From positions 1-55,956 of the forward strand of contig JAJPOQ010000065.1 of the NCBI GenBank assembly GCA_021232515.1: 55,956 bases of DNA, read 5' to 3'. Position numbers and translations under genes: made by a program. Source of the stretch: Lentisphaeraceae bacterium (lineage in GTDB: Bacteria > Verrucomicrobiota > Lentisphaeria > Lentisphaerales > Lentisphaeraceae). The notes under the pieces are model-generated. The model saw nothing but the letters and a program-made list of their open reading frames with translations. It did no database searches and was not told the DNA's origin. The first letter of the stretch is position 1; every line of letters starts with the position of its first letter. Positions 35,557 to 44,187 of the stretch are shown here, one piece after another.

Positions 35557-36588
35557 TTATTCCAGGTTCAGTACTATGTCAGTTTTTATTGTTTTGATGA
35601 CTCTGGATGTTTTTTTGCCTTTAACGTCTTGAATTTTCAACCTATCGTTTTCAATTTCTTCACTTTCGTCAAATATATAATACTCCCCGTTTTCTTGATC
35701 GTATAAAGTTTCTGTATCGCTGATCTGGTCTGGTTCGGTTACAGTATAATCAGCTCCCACTTTTGTAACAATTTGATTTTCTTTACTATTTAATTCTGTA
35801 TATAAATCAGCCGCACTTTTTTTAATAAAATATTCTCCATCATCACTCGGAAGCCCGCTAACATCATCGATAATTCCTGAAACAGTATGATCTGCGACTT
35901 CCAAAAATTCAGCATAAAAAGCACAAACGCCTTTTGGAAGATTCACTGAAAGATCTGCACTTCCGGTAATATTCTCAGGATTTGCTGAAATAAGTGTGCC
36001 GTTTTGAATGTAGAAATAATGGACTTTGGTAGTGAACTGAGGTGGTACTCCTAAAATCTCAATAGTCCTTTTTGTAAAGTTCTCTTCTCCATATTCGATG
36101 ATTGCTGCATCGGAATAACCAAGTGCAAAAAGTTTGACATCATCGTCATCATCTATTGCATCTGCATCTTGCCCAGTCTCAGGGTGATCTAGTCTTTCTA
36201 GCCTTAAATTATTTTTTAAGTTTTCATTTGACGGGTTGAAATATGGTCCTTTCCAACCTCCAAAAAGATAACTACTTACTCCATTTACTGTGAATGTGTT
36301 TTTAGAGTATTCAGGAATAGATTCAGGTTTTTCCCAAAGATCTTCAATCTTTTCAGGAAATGACCCCACATCATTTAAGTAACCAAAGGGAACAACGCTA
36401 CCATCAAAATCACGAATAGAGTTATCTCCAATAATACTTGTCATGGAAGCTTCAGCATTTTTCTGGTACTGTCTATCAATTGTTTGCTCAACAATAGGCA
36501 AACCTTGAGACACCATTAAAGAGGCCAAGGAGACTATTATTAGCATGACTACAGAGAGCTCAAGTAGTGTAAAAGAGTTTTTCTTCAT
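35557..36588 (-). CDS. Large pseudopilin
   Basis: A 343-aa protein with the class III signal MKKNSFTLLELSVVMLIIVS, cleaved before Phe6, with Glu at +5 (FTLLE). After the helix comes a large acidic domain (DQDADAIDDDDDVK-like Asp stretch around 145) unlike minor pilins of ordinary size. Four bases from the next gene and first in the contiguous operon. It probably acts as a tip or minor pilin; the acidic part may bind calcium. Length is well above a typical pseudopilin. Confidence 0.85.
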   Translation of the reverse strand: MKKNSFTLLELSVVMLIIVSLASLMVSQGLPIVEQTIDRQYQKNAEASMTSIIGDNSIRDFDGSVVPFGYLNDVGSFPEKIEDLWEKPESIPEYSKNTFTVNGVSSYLFGGWKGPYFNPSNENLKNNLRLERLDHPETGQDADAIDDDDDVKLFALGYSDAAIIEYGEENFTKRTIEILGVPPQFTTKVHYFYIQNGTLISANPENITGSADLSVNLPKGVCAFYAEFLEVADHTVSGIIDDVSGLPSDDGEYFIKKSAADLYTELNSKENQIVTKVGADYTVTEPDQISDTETLYDQENGEYYIFDESEEIENDRLKIQDVKGKKTSRVIKTIKTDIVLNLE

Positions 36589-36681
36589 TCTATCGTTTCA
36601 TTTATTGACTTGTTTAAAGTTCTGGCTAAAGTAATGCAAACTAATGATAATGCAATATCAATAAATGGCGGCTAAAATTTT

Positions 36682-37029
36682 ATGCTTAAGAAGATCGTAG
36701 TTATAGATGACGAACTCTCATTTTGCAATCTTCTTGAAGAGTTGATTCAAGAGTTAGGCGCATATGAAACTAGAAAATTTACTAGTGGTGCAGAGGCCTT
36801 AGCGATAATTGGAAGTTTTAAGCCTGACGCTGTATTTGTTGACATGCTCATGCCTGATAAAGATGGCGGAGCAGTCATACAGTCAATAAAAGAATTGCTC
36901 AATCCTTTGCCAACGATTGTTATGGTTACAGGAATGGTTGCAGAAGATGAAGTGTCTACTTCAAGCTTTCCTATATTGGCAAAGCCTTTAAATGTTGATT
37001 CCTTAAAAAAGATACTTGAACAACTCTAG
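36682..37029 (+). CDS. Single-domain CheY-like response regulator
   Basis: A 115-aa receiver domain only. Acidic pocket D9/D10, phospho-acceptor D54 in VFVDMLMPDKDGG, T83 (VTG) and K101 (AKP) are all present, so it should be phosphorylatable. No output domain. It is divergent from the pseudopilin gene across 93 bases, suggesting control of pilus behaviour in the manner of PilG/PilH/CheY; the kinase is not in the window. Confidence 0.93.
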   Translation: MLKKIVVIDDELSFCNLLEELIQELGAYETRKFTSGAEALAIIGSFKPDAVFVDMLMPDKDGGAVIQSIKELLNPLPTIVMVTGMVAEDEVSTSSFPILAKPLNVDSLKKILEQL

Positions 37030-37212
37030 CGTTCACGACTTTTAAGTTTTTTTGCTTTGTAAGGGTTCCGTTCTAAAAGTTTCAACTTTACCTTTTGTCA
37101 GATCTACTATATTGATTTATTTACCTAAGTCAGAACTTTACTTAACATCGTCGTTGTTCTGAGACCTTTTTTATTTGCTTGTTTTTAGAATCTTTATCAG
37201 CAGACTAAATGC

Positions 37213-37251
37213 AAAAAAAAAATCTCCCTTTAGAATATTTCAAAAGGGAGA
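37213..37251 (-). terminator. Strong terminator after the major pilin gene
   Basis: On the minus strand, TCTCCCTTT and AAAGGGAGA pair over 9 bp and are followed by ten T. It lies 23 bases past the pilin stop and separates the pilin transcript from the assembly operon, which allows much higher pilin expression. Confidence 0.9.
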
Positions 37252-37274
37252 CTTTAGAGTGGTTTGACTTAGGT

Positions 37275-38006
37275 TTATTCTGTAGCTTCGTAGTATTCGT
37301 TGATGTGATCTTGGATGTTAGAGATTTCGCCATCATGAGCAGCAACCACACCAATAAACTTTGCTTTATCGCCGCTTACATTGAATATAGCGATGAATCT
37401 TTTGTAGGATTCTTCTGGTTTTTCTGCACCCTCAGGGAAATCGTATGGGGCAGTTGTTATTGTTTTACCAATGGCAGTTAAGTTTTCACCGATTCCTAAA
37501 GCAATGTAAGTATCAGCTGGGTCATTACTGGCTCCCAAAGCATTTCTTACATCAGTTCCTGCTATTTGTGCCAAAATAGTACCTGCAATAATAGTTTCTG
37601 CACCAAGAGCTCCATTACTTCCAAATGTAGTATATTCGCCGTTTGGAGAATCTTGGTCTTCTAAATCAAAAACACTAGTAATCCCAGCATCTGTAAGTGC
37701 TTTTCTTTCAGCGTCAGTTCCACTTCCATCAGTGTCCAAAGTAAATGCTGTTAATGCGCCATCAAAGGGTAAATTTGTAGCCCCATCAATTAAACTGTCC
37801 CAGCCATTTGGCATCTGGAAATTTTCAGTTTCGAATCTGTTAATGTTTGCGGTTAATTGGGCAATATTTCCAGCGCCGGTCGAGCCGTGTGAACGCTGAG
37901 CATAACCTAGAGCTAGTGGGACGACTACACCTGCTAATGCCACGAGTACTAAAAGAACAACAGCTACTTCAATTAGAGTAAACTGGTTTTTTATTTTCTT
38001 TCTCAT
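37275..38006 (-). CDS. Major pilin-like prepilin
   Basis: A 243-aa protein with prepilin signal KKIKNQFTLIEVAVVLLVLV: cleavage before Phe9, Glu at +5, long hydrophobic helix, then GYAQRSHGSTGAGNIAQLTA. The C-terminal domain is small-residue rich (LGASNDPADTYIALGIGENL). Monocistronic, with a strong terminator. A decayed duplicate lies just upstream. Probably the main filament subunit of the nearby pilus system. Confidence 0.88.
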   Translation of the reverse strand: MRKKIKNQFTLIEVAVVLLVLVALAGVVVPLALGYAQRSHGSTGAGNIAQLTANINRFETENFQMPNGWDSLIDGATNLPFDGALTAFTLDTDGSGTDAERKALTDAGITSVFDLEDQDSPNGEYTTFGSNGALGAETIIAGTILAQIAGTDVRNALGASNDPADTYIALGIGENLTAIGKTITTAPYDFPEGAEKPEESYKRFIAIFNVSGDKAKFIGVVAAHDGEISNIQDHINEYYEATE

Positions 38007-38233
38007 TTTCTTACCTTGATTATGATTTGTTTAGACGAATTGCTATTGATAATACGTTACCAATAAGTGCGAATCTAATGCGCTCCCAAATCTAAAGCAA
38101 GCTGAAAGTTGAAGTTTTTGAGAACTTATTATCAATAGTGTCCAATCTTAGAATATCTCTATGACAAATCATACAGGTCAGTTGCACGCAGTAACAAACT
38201 CAATCTTCTATAGCAAATTCTTTTAAATTGAAA

Positions 38234-38916
38234 CTATTCATTGGCTTCGTAATATTCGTTGATATGATTTGACAAGTTAGTTAGTTCTCCATCATCATTG
38301 GCAAGCACACCAACAAACTTTGCTTTTTCGCCACATTACGTTGAATGTAGCAGTGAATCTTTTGCAGGAGTCTTCTGGTTTTTCTGCAGCTTTAGGGAAG
38401 TCGTATGTTACACTTGTCATAGTCATAGCGACAGCTGTTAGGCTTTCACCTATTTCAAAAGCAATCTACGTATCGGCATTTGAGTTGCTTGCACCAAGTA
38501 TGGAAGATACATCTACTTCATTTGCACCTGTGCTTGCAGTAAATGTTGCTAGCAGTGAGGCATCTTCAAATGTAGGAAATCCATCGGTTAGATTAAGATC
38601 AAAAATTTGTTGTAGTTCCAACAGCACTTAGTTTATTGACAATTTCAGTATCAATAGTTTAAGCCGCGACAGCAGAGAAGTCAGCACTGTATACAGTGTT
38701 GTCGGTACTTACCAAACTTTCCCAGCCATTTTGCATCTGGAAGTTTTCAACTTCATACTTATTTATGTTTGCAGTCAGTTGGGCGATATTTCCCGCGCTG
38801 GTCGAACTGTGTGAACGCTGAGAGTATCCTAGAGCTAGAGGAACAACTACACCAGCTATTGCTACGAGTAGCAGATGAACAACAGCTACTGCAATGAGAG
38901 TGAACTGTTTTTTCAT
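38234..38916 (-). pseudogene. Decayed duplicate of the pilin gene
   Basis: Aligns to the pilin at 37275-38006 from end to end: same start (GVVVPLALGYSQRSHSSTSA), same middle (LGASNSNADT) and same end (HINEYYEANE). Lesions seen: the +5 Glu is changed to Ala (FTLIAV); a stop at 38659; a frame change near 38600; an in-frame TAG after LGASNSNADT; and a one-base insertion near 38338 (AACGTAATGTGGC). Only the first 85 codons stay open. A tandem duplicate now degrading, or a silent donor for pilin variation. Confidence 0.9.
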
Positions 38917-40103
38917 AATATTATCTTAAATGCTTATCAATAATGGTGCGTTTTATACTTAAATATTGGCACAATTTATGAGATGAAAACCTTATAAAAT
39001 ACGAGGGTTCTTATTATGGATTTGGCTCTGTTTCCACTTTTTGTTATTACAATCGGCATTTTAGCCATTAAGGATTTTTTTACGGGGCGATTCTTTTAGT
39101 CTTTAACCTACAACGATCTAGCAAATGAATTTATCTAAAGTTTGGTGTGAAGGTACAATATTTTGTTAATCTTCAATAGTTGATACTTAATAGCTTAGTA
39201 TGTTGACTTTTACTACAGAATTTTTTGGGAATCCTTTTCTGCTGATTATAGTGATGCTAGTTTGTGGTGAAATATTTGATCTGTTGGGCTTAAATGTAAT
39301 AAATTCCTGTAGGGTCATACTTATTCCACAAACAAAAGATTTATTTTTCAGGTCATTTAGACAAATAACTAGGATGTATCTAAGATATTAGTCATCATCC
39401 CCCCCGCCAACTAGTTTCAGAAGATCATAAATAAAACATTTCCATAAAGATACTTTTACGCAGTGAATGGGACCTAATCAAAGTTTTTCTTTTGAATTTA
39501 GAGCATCCATGCTAGAGGGTTTAAGTTTTAAAACTCTTTAAGATATGGACATCTTGTGATATGAGGATGAGCAATACTTCATCGAAGTATTCAATTTTAA
39601 CCTTTAAAAATTCTTCGGGTATAAAGTTGCGGACTAGTGTTTAAGCTCAGAAACTCACAATTATTATCTCAAAAAATAAATATGCTAAAATTTACATGAA
39701 ATGTAATACGTGTATATTGAAACATGAACATAGTGGCTTATATTTGCCTTAACTTTAACAATAGAGAATTGGAAATGAGTAATTTTTTTTTAGTAAATCG
39801 TCAAAGCAAATGAATAATTTGAACGCCTCCTCAGAGAGGGCTTAAATTTAAGAGTTTTAAACATTGATGACTACGAGAAGGCTTTTGAAACTTAAATAAT
39901 CTAGCTTTTCTCTCAATTGGAAAAATAATTATAAATACTAACCCCAATTTATTGATTTCTACTGAATATAAAACTTTGGAACTTTGAAATGAAATACCCT
40001 TTGAATCAAGAATTTATTGTGTATGAGTTGAAAATATCTCATGCAATCAGCGAAATATTTAGCGTTCTAAATTGTCAAACCTTCTGTGTAAAAGGGGTTT
40101 GTG
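38917..40103. other. Long intergenic region
   Basis: 1187 bases, AT-rich, between the pilin pseudogene and dabB. I see no confident gene. Two weak small ORFs exist: 39016-39099 (27 aa, one hydrophobic helix, GAGG upstream) and 39200-39391 (63 aa, no ribosome site). No palindrome of the metal-operator type precedes dabB. Confidence 0.4.
39016..39099 (+). CDS. Possible 27-aa membrane peptide
   Basis: ATG preceded by GAGGG about 10 bases upstream; product MDLALFPLFVITIGILAIKD plus FFTGRFF, a single hydrophobic helix with a short basic end. It could be a real small membrane protein or chance in AT-rich DNA; there is no conservation evidence. Confidence 0.2.
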   Translation: MDLALFPLFVITIGILAIKDFFTGRFF

Positions 40104-41438
40104 ATGAGTGCAATTGAGAGTCTACTTGTCTTTGATCGTTTGAGCCTGGTTATGGTTTCTTTAGTCGGTTTTGTAGGACTTTGCATTTCTTTTTATGCAG
40201 CTCGTTATTTGAAAGGTGATCGCAAACAGAGAGTTTTTTATATAAACTTGTGCTTTCTCATTACATCGGTCTTTATACTGGTGATCGCGGATAATATTTG
40301 GCTGTTTCTTACGGCTTGGACAATAAGTAGTTATGTTCTCACTCGTTTGATGGTCCACAAAAAGGAGTGGCCAGCGGCTGTAGAGTCTTCTAAACTAGCA
40401 CTCAAAAACTTTCTTCTAGGTATCACTTTTCTAGCAGCAGCATTTCTTGTATTGTCTGTTGACACTGGAGAAACGTCAATTCAAAAAATTCTATCTAGTG
40501 AACTTAAGTATTCAAGTCTCATAACGGGTGGTTTACTTATAATTTTGACGAGTATGACGCAGTCTGCAATCTGGCCATTTCACCGTTGGTTAACAAGTTC
40601 ACTTAACTCGCCAACGCCAGTTTCAGCGATGATGCATGCTGGTTTGATAAACGGTGGTGGTTTTCTCTTGGCTAGATTTGCACCTCTCTATTTTCAAGAG
40701 TCAGTTCTCCTAAATAGTATCTTTGTTATCGGGATCATTACAGCTCTTACAGGTACGCTTTGGAAACTTATGCAAAGCGATGTGAAGAGAATGTTGGCGA
40801 ACTCAACTATGGGCCAGATGGGATTTATGTTTGCGCAATGCGGCCTTGGACTGTTCCCTGCTGCAGTAGCACATTTATGCTGGCATGGTCTTTTTAAAGC
40901 CTATTTATTTTTATCCTCAGGTTCGGCAGCTAAGGTAAAGCGCTTAGATCTTGACTATCCACCATCCTTAAAAAATTTTAGCTTAGCTTTTGTTTGTGGC
41001 TTAGCTGGAGCTTATATTTTTTGTCTATCGAGTGGTAAGAACTTCGTGGCAGCTGACACCACCGTGTTTCTTGTGGCTCTGGCATTGATTGCAGGTACGC
41101 AGATGGCTCTACCTTTACTGAGTAATAGTTCTGTAAAGTTTCTACCCTTAATTGCTGCATTAACTATGCTCATGGGTTTAGTTTATGGATTGAGTATCAA
41201 GTTGGTAACATATACCTTGCTGCCAATGAACATTTCAAAGCCACTAGAGCTAAATGCCTTACATACTGTTGCTCTCTCATTTCTAACCGTAGCATGGTTG
41301 GCGATAGTCTTTCGCCGCACGATTGAAAACCCAAAAAACTATCCTGAATGGATTTTAAAATTTTACGTACGTATGCTGAATGCAAGTCAGCCGCATCCTA
41401 AAACAGTAACTGCAAATCGCAATAAATATAAAGTTTAA
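40104..41438 (+). CDS. dabB: DabB: proton-channel subunit of the DAB inorganic-carbon pump
   Basis: Start ATG at 40104 with AAGGGG upstream (a GTG at 40101 adds one residue); 444 aa. A NuoL/MrpA-type polytopic protein with about twelve helices and the family segments SPTPVSAMMHAG and VKRMLANSTMGQMGF, including the Lys and His used in proton passage. It is not complex I: there are no other nuo or mrp genes, and it is followed after 7 bases by dabA. In the DAB system this subunit uses the proton gradient to drive one-way CO2 hydration by DabA, trapping bicarbonate in the cytoplasm. Confidence 0.9.
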   Translation: MSAIESLLVFDRLSLVMVSLVGFVGLCISFYAARYLKGDRKQRVFYINLCFLITSVFILVIADNIWLFLTAWTISSYVLTRLMVHKKEWPAAVESSKLALKNFLLGITFLAAAFLVLSVDTGETSIQKILSSELKYSSLITGGLLIILTSMTQSAIWPFHRWLTSSLNSPTPVSAMMHAGLINGGGFLLARFAPLYFQESVLLNSIFVIGIITALTGTLWKLMQSDVKRMLANSTMGQMGFMFAQCGLGLFPAAVAHLCWHGLFKAYLFLSSGSAAKVKRLDLDYPPSLKNFSLAFVCGLAGAYIFCLSSGKNFVAADTTVFLVALALIAGTQMALPLLSNSSVKFLPLIAALTMLMGLVYGLSIKLVTYTLLPMNISKPLELNALHTVALSFLTVAWLAIVFRRTIENPKNYPEWILKFYVRMLNASQPHPKTVTANRNKYKV

Positions 41439-41445
41439 GGGGACT

Positions 41446-43683
41446 ATGATGATTGTAATAGACAAAGCTATAGAAGTAAAAACAGAAAAGACCCTTTCGG
41501 AAAAAGTTGTGACTGATCAAAACAAAATCATTGAAAATAGCTGGAATAAAACAGGGCCTTTCTGGCCATTGAGAAACCTTGCAGCGGTCAATCCCATCTC
41601 GGGATTTGAAGATCAGCCTTTTGAAGAAGCTCTTAAAAATGCTCAAGCATATTTTCAACAAGAACATTTTCCTGAATTTATGGAGACTGTAAATCGTCAC
41701 ACAATTAAGTGGTTGCAGGCTTTTTTTGACGAAGGTCAATCGACGATAAGCATGCCTATGAGAAATATGGGACTTTTAAAGAGTTGCCAACTACTTATGC
41801 GCTTTGATACAAGTCTTTGTTCTGGAGACAAAGGAAAGTCTGAGTGGCTAAATAGTCTTTCGGAAGACCCTAAAGAGATCATTTCTGAGTGCCTTAATAA
41901 CTTGAAGATCCCTTTGGAGAAACATGAAGAGTTTTTAACTCTTATGCTTACAACTTTACCAGGTTGGGCTGCCTATATAAAATACAGAACAGACTGGGCA
42001 GATGAGAAAGATAACTCAAACCCAAACAGCGTAAGTAAAGAAGGGTACATGGCTCTGCGCCTTATGTTGACTTGTTTGTTATGGTCAGATGCAGCAGAGT
42101 TGTTGTCTTGGCATGAACAAATACTGGAAAAAACAGATGTTAAAGAGCTGTACTGTCTAATTAAAAAGAATGAATCGTCATTTAGAAAAAATCTTTTTGA
42201 AAAGCTGGATGATGAAAGCAAGTTTTCGGTAGAAGCTTCAGAAGCAGATGCACAACTAGCTTTTTGTATAGATGTGCGTTCAGAACCATTTCGAAAGTCT
42301 TTAGAGGCCCAAGGAAAGTATGAAACTCTTGGTTTTGCTGGTTTCTTCGGAGTTCCAGTTAGTATTGAAGATGAAGTCAGTGGAAGCAGCCACTCTTCTT
42401 GTCCGGTACTTTTGAAGCCGGCACATAAGATAGTTGAAAAGCCGATTAAAAATCGAGAATTAGCTAAAAAAGGTTTTAATCGCTCACAAAACTTTAAGCG
42501 CCTTTATCAAAGTGTTAAATACAACTTCACTACACCTTTTAGTCTTGTTGAAACTGTTGGACTTTGGTCTGGACTCATGATGGGGTTAAGAAGTATAGCC
42601 CCGCAAAAGACAGCAGTTATTGGTGCAAAGCTGAAGAGCGTTTGTAACCCGAGTTATGATGTTAGTCCAAAAATTGATTCTATACCTTTTGAACAGCAAG
42701 TTTCATATGGTGCGAATGCCTTGAAGCTTATGGGTCTTACTAGGAATTTTTCGCGATTAGTAGTTTTTTGTGGACATGGAAGCTCAACTAAAAATAATGC
42801 ATATGAGACGGCTTTAGATTGTGGCGCTTGTGGTGGTCGACATGGTGCTCCTAATGCACGAATCCTCAGTAGCATACTTAATAGAGTGGAAGTGCGAAAA
42901 GCACTAGAAGAACAGGGCATTTGTATAACTCAGAAAACATGGTTTTTAGCTGCAGAGCATAATACAACGACCGATGAAGTCGTTTTCTATGATCATGATG
43001 TTCCGGATAGTTTTGAAGAAAAACTCAACAAACTTAAAAAAGATCTTAGCGTAGTACGGACAGAAAACTGTAAGTGGCGTAGCGGGACTATGGGGATGAA
43101 AACATCGCAAAAAACCGAGCAGAAAATTCAAACTCGCTCTCAGGACTGGGCCCAAGTTCGTCCAGAATGGGGATTGGCTGGAAATGCAGCCTTTATTATT
43201 GGAGCTAGATCTTTGACAAAAGGAGTTGATCTTGCCGGGCGGTCTTTTTTACACTCATATGATTGGCAAGATGATAAAAATGGCTCTCTGCTAACGACCA
43301 TCTTGACAGCACCGATGGTTGTGACTCAATGGATTAATGCACAGTATTTTTTCTCAACGCTGAACAACACTTCATATGGAAGCGGTAGCAAAGTTACTCA
43401 AAATATAACTGGTAAAGTTGGAGTGATGCAGGGAAATGCGAGTGATCTCATGCATGGACTGCCACTGCAGTCAGTGAATAAGAGTGATACTGAAAACTAT
43501 CACGAGTGTCTGCGTCTTTCAGTCGTCGTTCATGCTCCCAAATCAAGAATTTTGAAAATTGTCAAAGAGCAGGAAATCTTGCAGAAGTTGTTTGGCAATG
43601 GTTGGGTTCATTTAACTTGTTTGGATCCAGAAACAGCTAAATTCTATGATTTAGATAGAGACCTAAGCTGGCAAGAAAAGTGA
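41446..43683 (+). CDS. dabA: DabA: zinc carbonic-anhydrase-like subunit (DUF2309)
   Basis: A 745-aa protein with AGGGGA upstream of two adjacent ATGs. The proposed zinc ligands and active-site residues of DabA are visible: C274 and D276 in FCIDVRSEPFRKS, H444 in FCGHGSSTKNN and C459 in LDCGACGGRHGAPNAR. The His-to-Cys spacing of 15 equals that of the studied Halothiobacillus protein (H524, C539). It should convert CO2 to bicarbonate at the inner face of the membrane together with DabB. Being zinc-dependent, it may explain its closeness to the metal island downstream. In a heterotroph the bicarbonate would feed carboxylases rather than Rubisco; no Rubisco or carboxysome gene is present. Confidence 0.94.
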   Translation: MMIVIDKAIEVKTEKTLSEKVVTDQNKIIENSWNKTGPFWPLRNLAAVNPISGFEDQPFEEALKNAQAYFQQEHFPEFMETVNRHTIKWLQAFFDEGQSTISMPMRNMGLLKSCQLLMRFDTSLCSGDKGKSEWLNSLSEDPKEIISECLNNLKIPLEKHEEFLTLMLTTLPGWAAYIKYRTDWADEKDNSNPNSVSKEGYMALRLMLTCLLWSDAAELLSWHEQILEKTDVKELYCLIKKNESSFRKNLFEKLDDESKFSVEASEADAQLAFCIDVRSEPFRKSLEAQGKYETLGFAGFFGVPVSIEDEVSGSSHSSCPVLLKPAHKIVEKPIKNRELAKKGFNRSQNFKRLYQSVKYNFTTPFSLVETVGLWSGLMMGLRSIAPQKTAVIGAKLKSVCNPSYDVSPKIDSIPFEQQVSYGANALKLMGLTRNFSRLVVFCGHGSSTKNNAYETALDCGACGGRHGAPNARILSSILNRVEVRKALEEQGICITQKTWFLAAEHNTTTDEVVFYDHDVPDSFEEKLNKLKKDLSVVRTENCKWRSGTMGMKTSQKTEQKIQTRSQDWAQVRPEWGLAGNAAFIIGARSLTKGVDLAGRSFLHSYDWQDDKNGSLLTTILTAPMVVTQWINAQYFFSTLNNTSYGSGSKVTQNITGKVGVMQGNASDLMHGLPLQSVNKSDTENYHECLRLSVVVHAPKSRILKIVKEQEILQKLFGNGWVHLTCLDPETAKFYDLDRDLSWQEK

Positions 43684-43706
43684 TAATCTTTTAGTTGTCT
43701 AGGAAA

Positions 43707-43734
43707 GAGCCTGTATAAGAATTCTTTCAGGCTC
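43707..43734 (+). terminator. Weak hairpin after dabA
   Basis: A 7-bp stem GAGCCTG/CAGGCTC with a 14-base loop, 24 bases past the dabA stop; the U-run comes only 12 bases later (CTTTTTTA), so efficiency is doubtful. Confidence 0.4.
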
Positions 43735-43982
43735 CTATAACTAACTTTTTTATATGTTAGGCTTTTTTTGCTATACTTTTACTGATTAAATCAGTTTTTT
43801 AATGCATCATTATATTTCTTGCCTTTATTAGACTAGAGTTGTTTGATCGGTCGATTTTGAAATAAATGCAGAAGTATGATTTCTAAAAGAGATTAACGAA
43901 TCTTCGACTTCATTGTAGCTAAATCACAACTTTTTTATTAGTGAAAGCTAGCTTTAGTTTATGAACAAGTTTAGGGAGTAAA

Positions 43983-44033
43983 TAAAAAATTGGGCAGCCG
44001 GATTTTGGGATAAAGTGTCATCCGACTGCCCAA
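43983..44033 (-). terminator. Strong minus-strand terminator
   Basis: Arms at 44020-44033 and 43990-44003 pair over 14 bp with one G-U (TTGGGCAGTCGGAT with ATCCGGCTGCCCAA, minus strand), followed by TTTTTTATT. It lies 154 bases beyond the ATPase stop, with two operators in between. Confidence 0.88.
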
Positions 44034-44079
44034 GAGCCTGATGAAGTACTATGAATATTCATCATGCTTAATGTTTTGT
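43983..44079 (-). ncRNA. Candidate metal-regulated small RNA or short leader
   Basis: Between the operator palindrome (44080-44111) and the terminator (43983-44033) only about 46 bases remain. Read on the minus strand they include the self-complementary ATGAATATTCAT and a possible 15-codon peptide starting MMNIHSTSSGSWAVG. Operator, short body and terminator are what a repressor-controlled sRNA looks like. The alternative is the 3' UTR of the ATPase gene. No convincing -35/-10 pair was identified, which keeps confidence low. Confidence 0.3.
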
Positions 44080-44111
44080 TTAACTAATGATAACATGTTA
44101 TCATTAGTTAA
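44080..44111. promoter_or_regulatory. 32-bp perfect palindrome, Fur/Zur-type operator
   Basis: Every base from 44080 to 44111 pairs with its symmetry partner. The core TGATAACATGTTATCA (44088-44103) has the same 16-bp layout as five other sites in this island. It is the longest perfect palindrome noticed in the window. Confidence 0.75.
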
Positions 44112-44142
44112 CATGGTGACTGTTTTGAATAATGCAATATAG

Positions 44143-44158
44143 TGATAATTAATTATCA
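44143..44158. promoter_or_regulatory. Fur/Zur-type operator
   Basis: Perfect 16-bp palindrome TGATAATTAATTATCA, 55 bases centre to centre from the 32-bp palindrome. It lies 29 bases past the ATPase stop codon, so it is not a promoter site for that gene. Confidence 0.7.
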
Positions 44159-44187
44159 ATAAAATATCTTGAAAATTAACGGCCAAT

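Larger units (their letters stand above)
43684..44187. other. Intergenic region with two operators and a minus-strand terminator
   Basis: 504 bases between dabA and the P-type ATPase gene (which ends here on the minus strand). It holds a weak dabA hairpin, the strong minus-strand terminator and two metal-type operators, all listed separately. No protein gene is evident. Confidence 0.6.

Noticed and set aside
39200..39391. 63-codon frame MLTFTTEFFGNPFLLIIVML
   Set aside because: No ribosome site, second half not protein-like, lies in a long AT-rich gap; hydrophobicity follows from the T-rich strand.
40104..41438. Complex I or Mrp antiporter subunit
   Set aside because: No other nuo or mrp gene is present and the next gene is DUF2309 (DabA), the fixed partner of DabB.
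41398..41739. 113-codon minus-strand frame over the dabB/dabA junction
   Set aside because: Shadow of two well-supported genes, with Phe/Lys-rich antisense composition.
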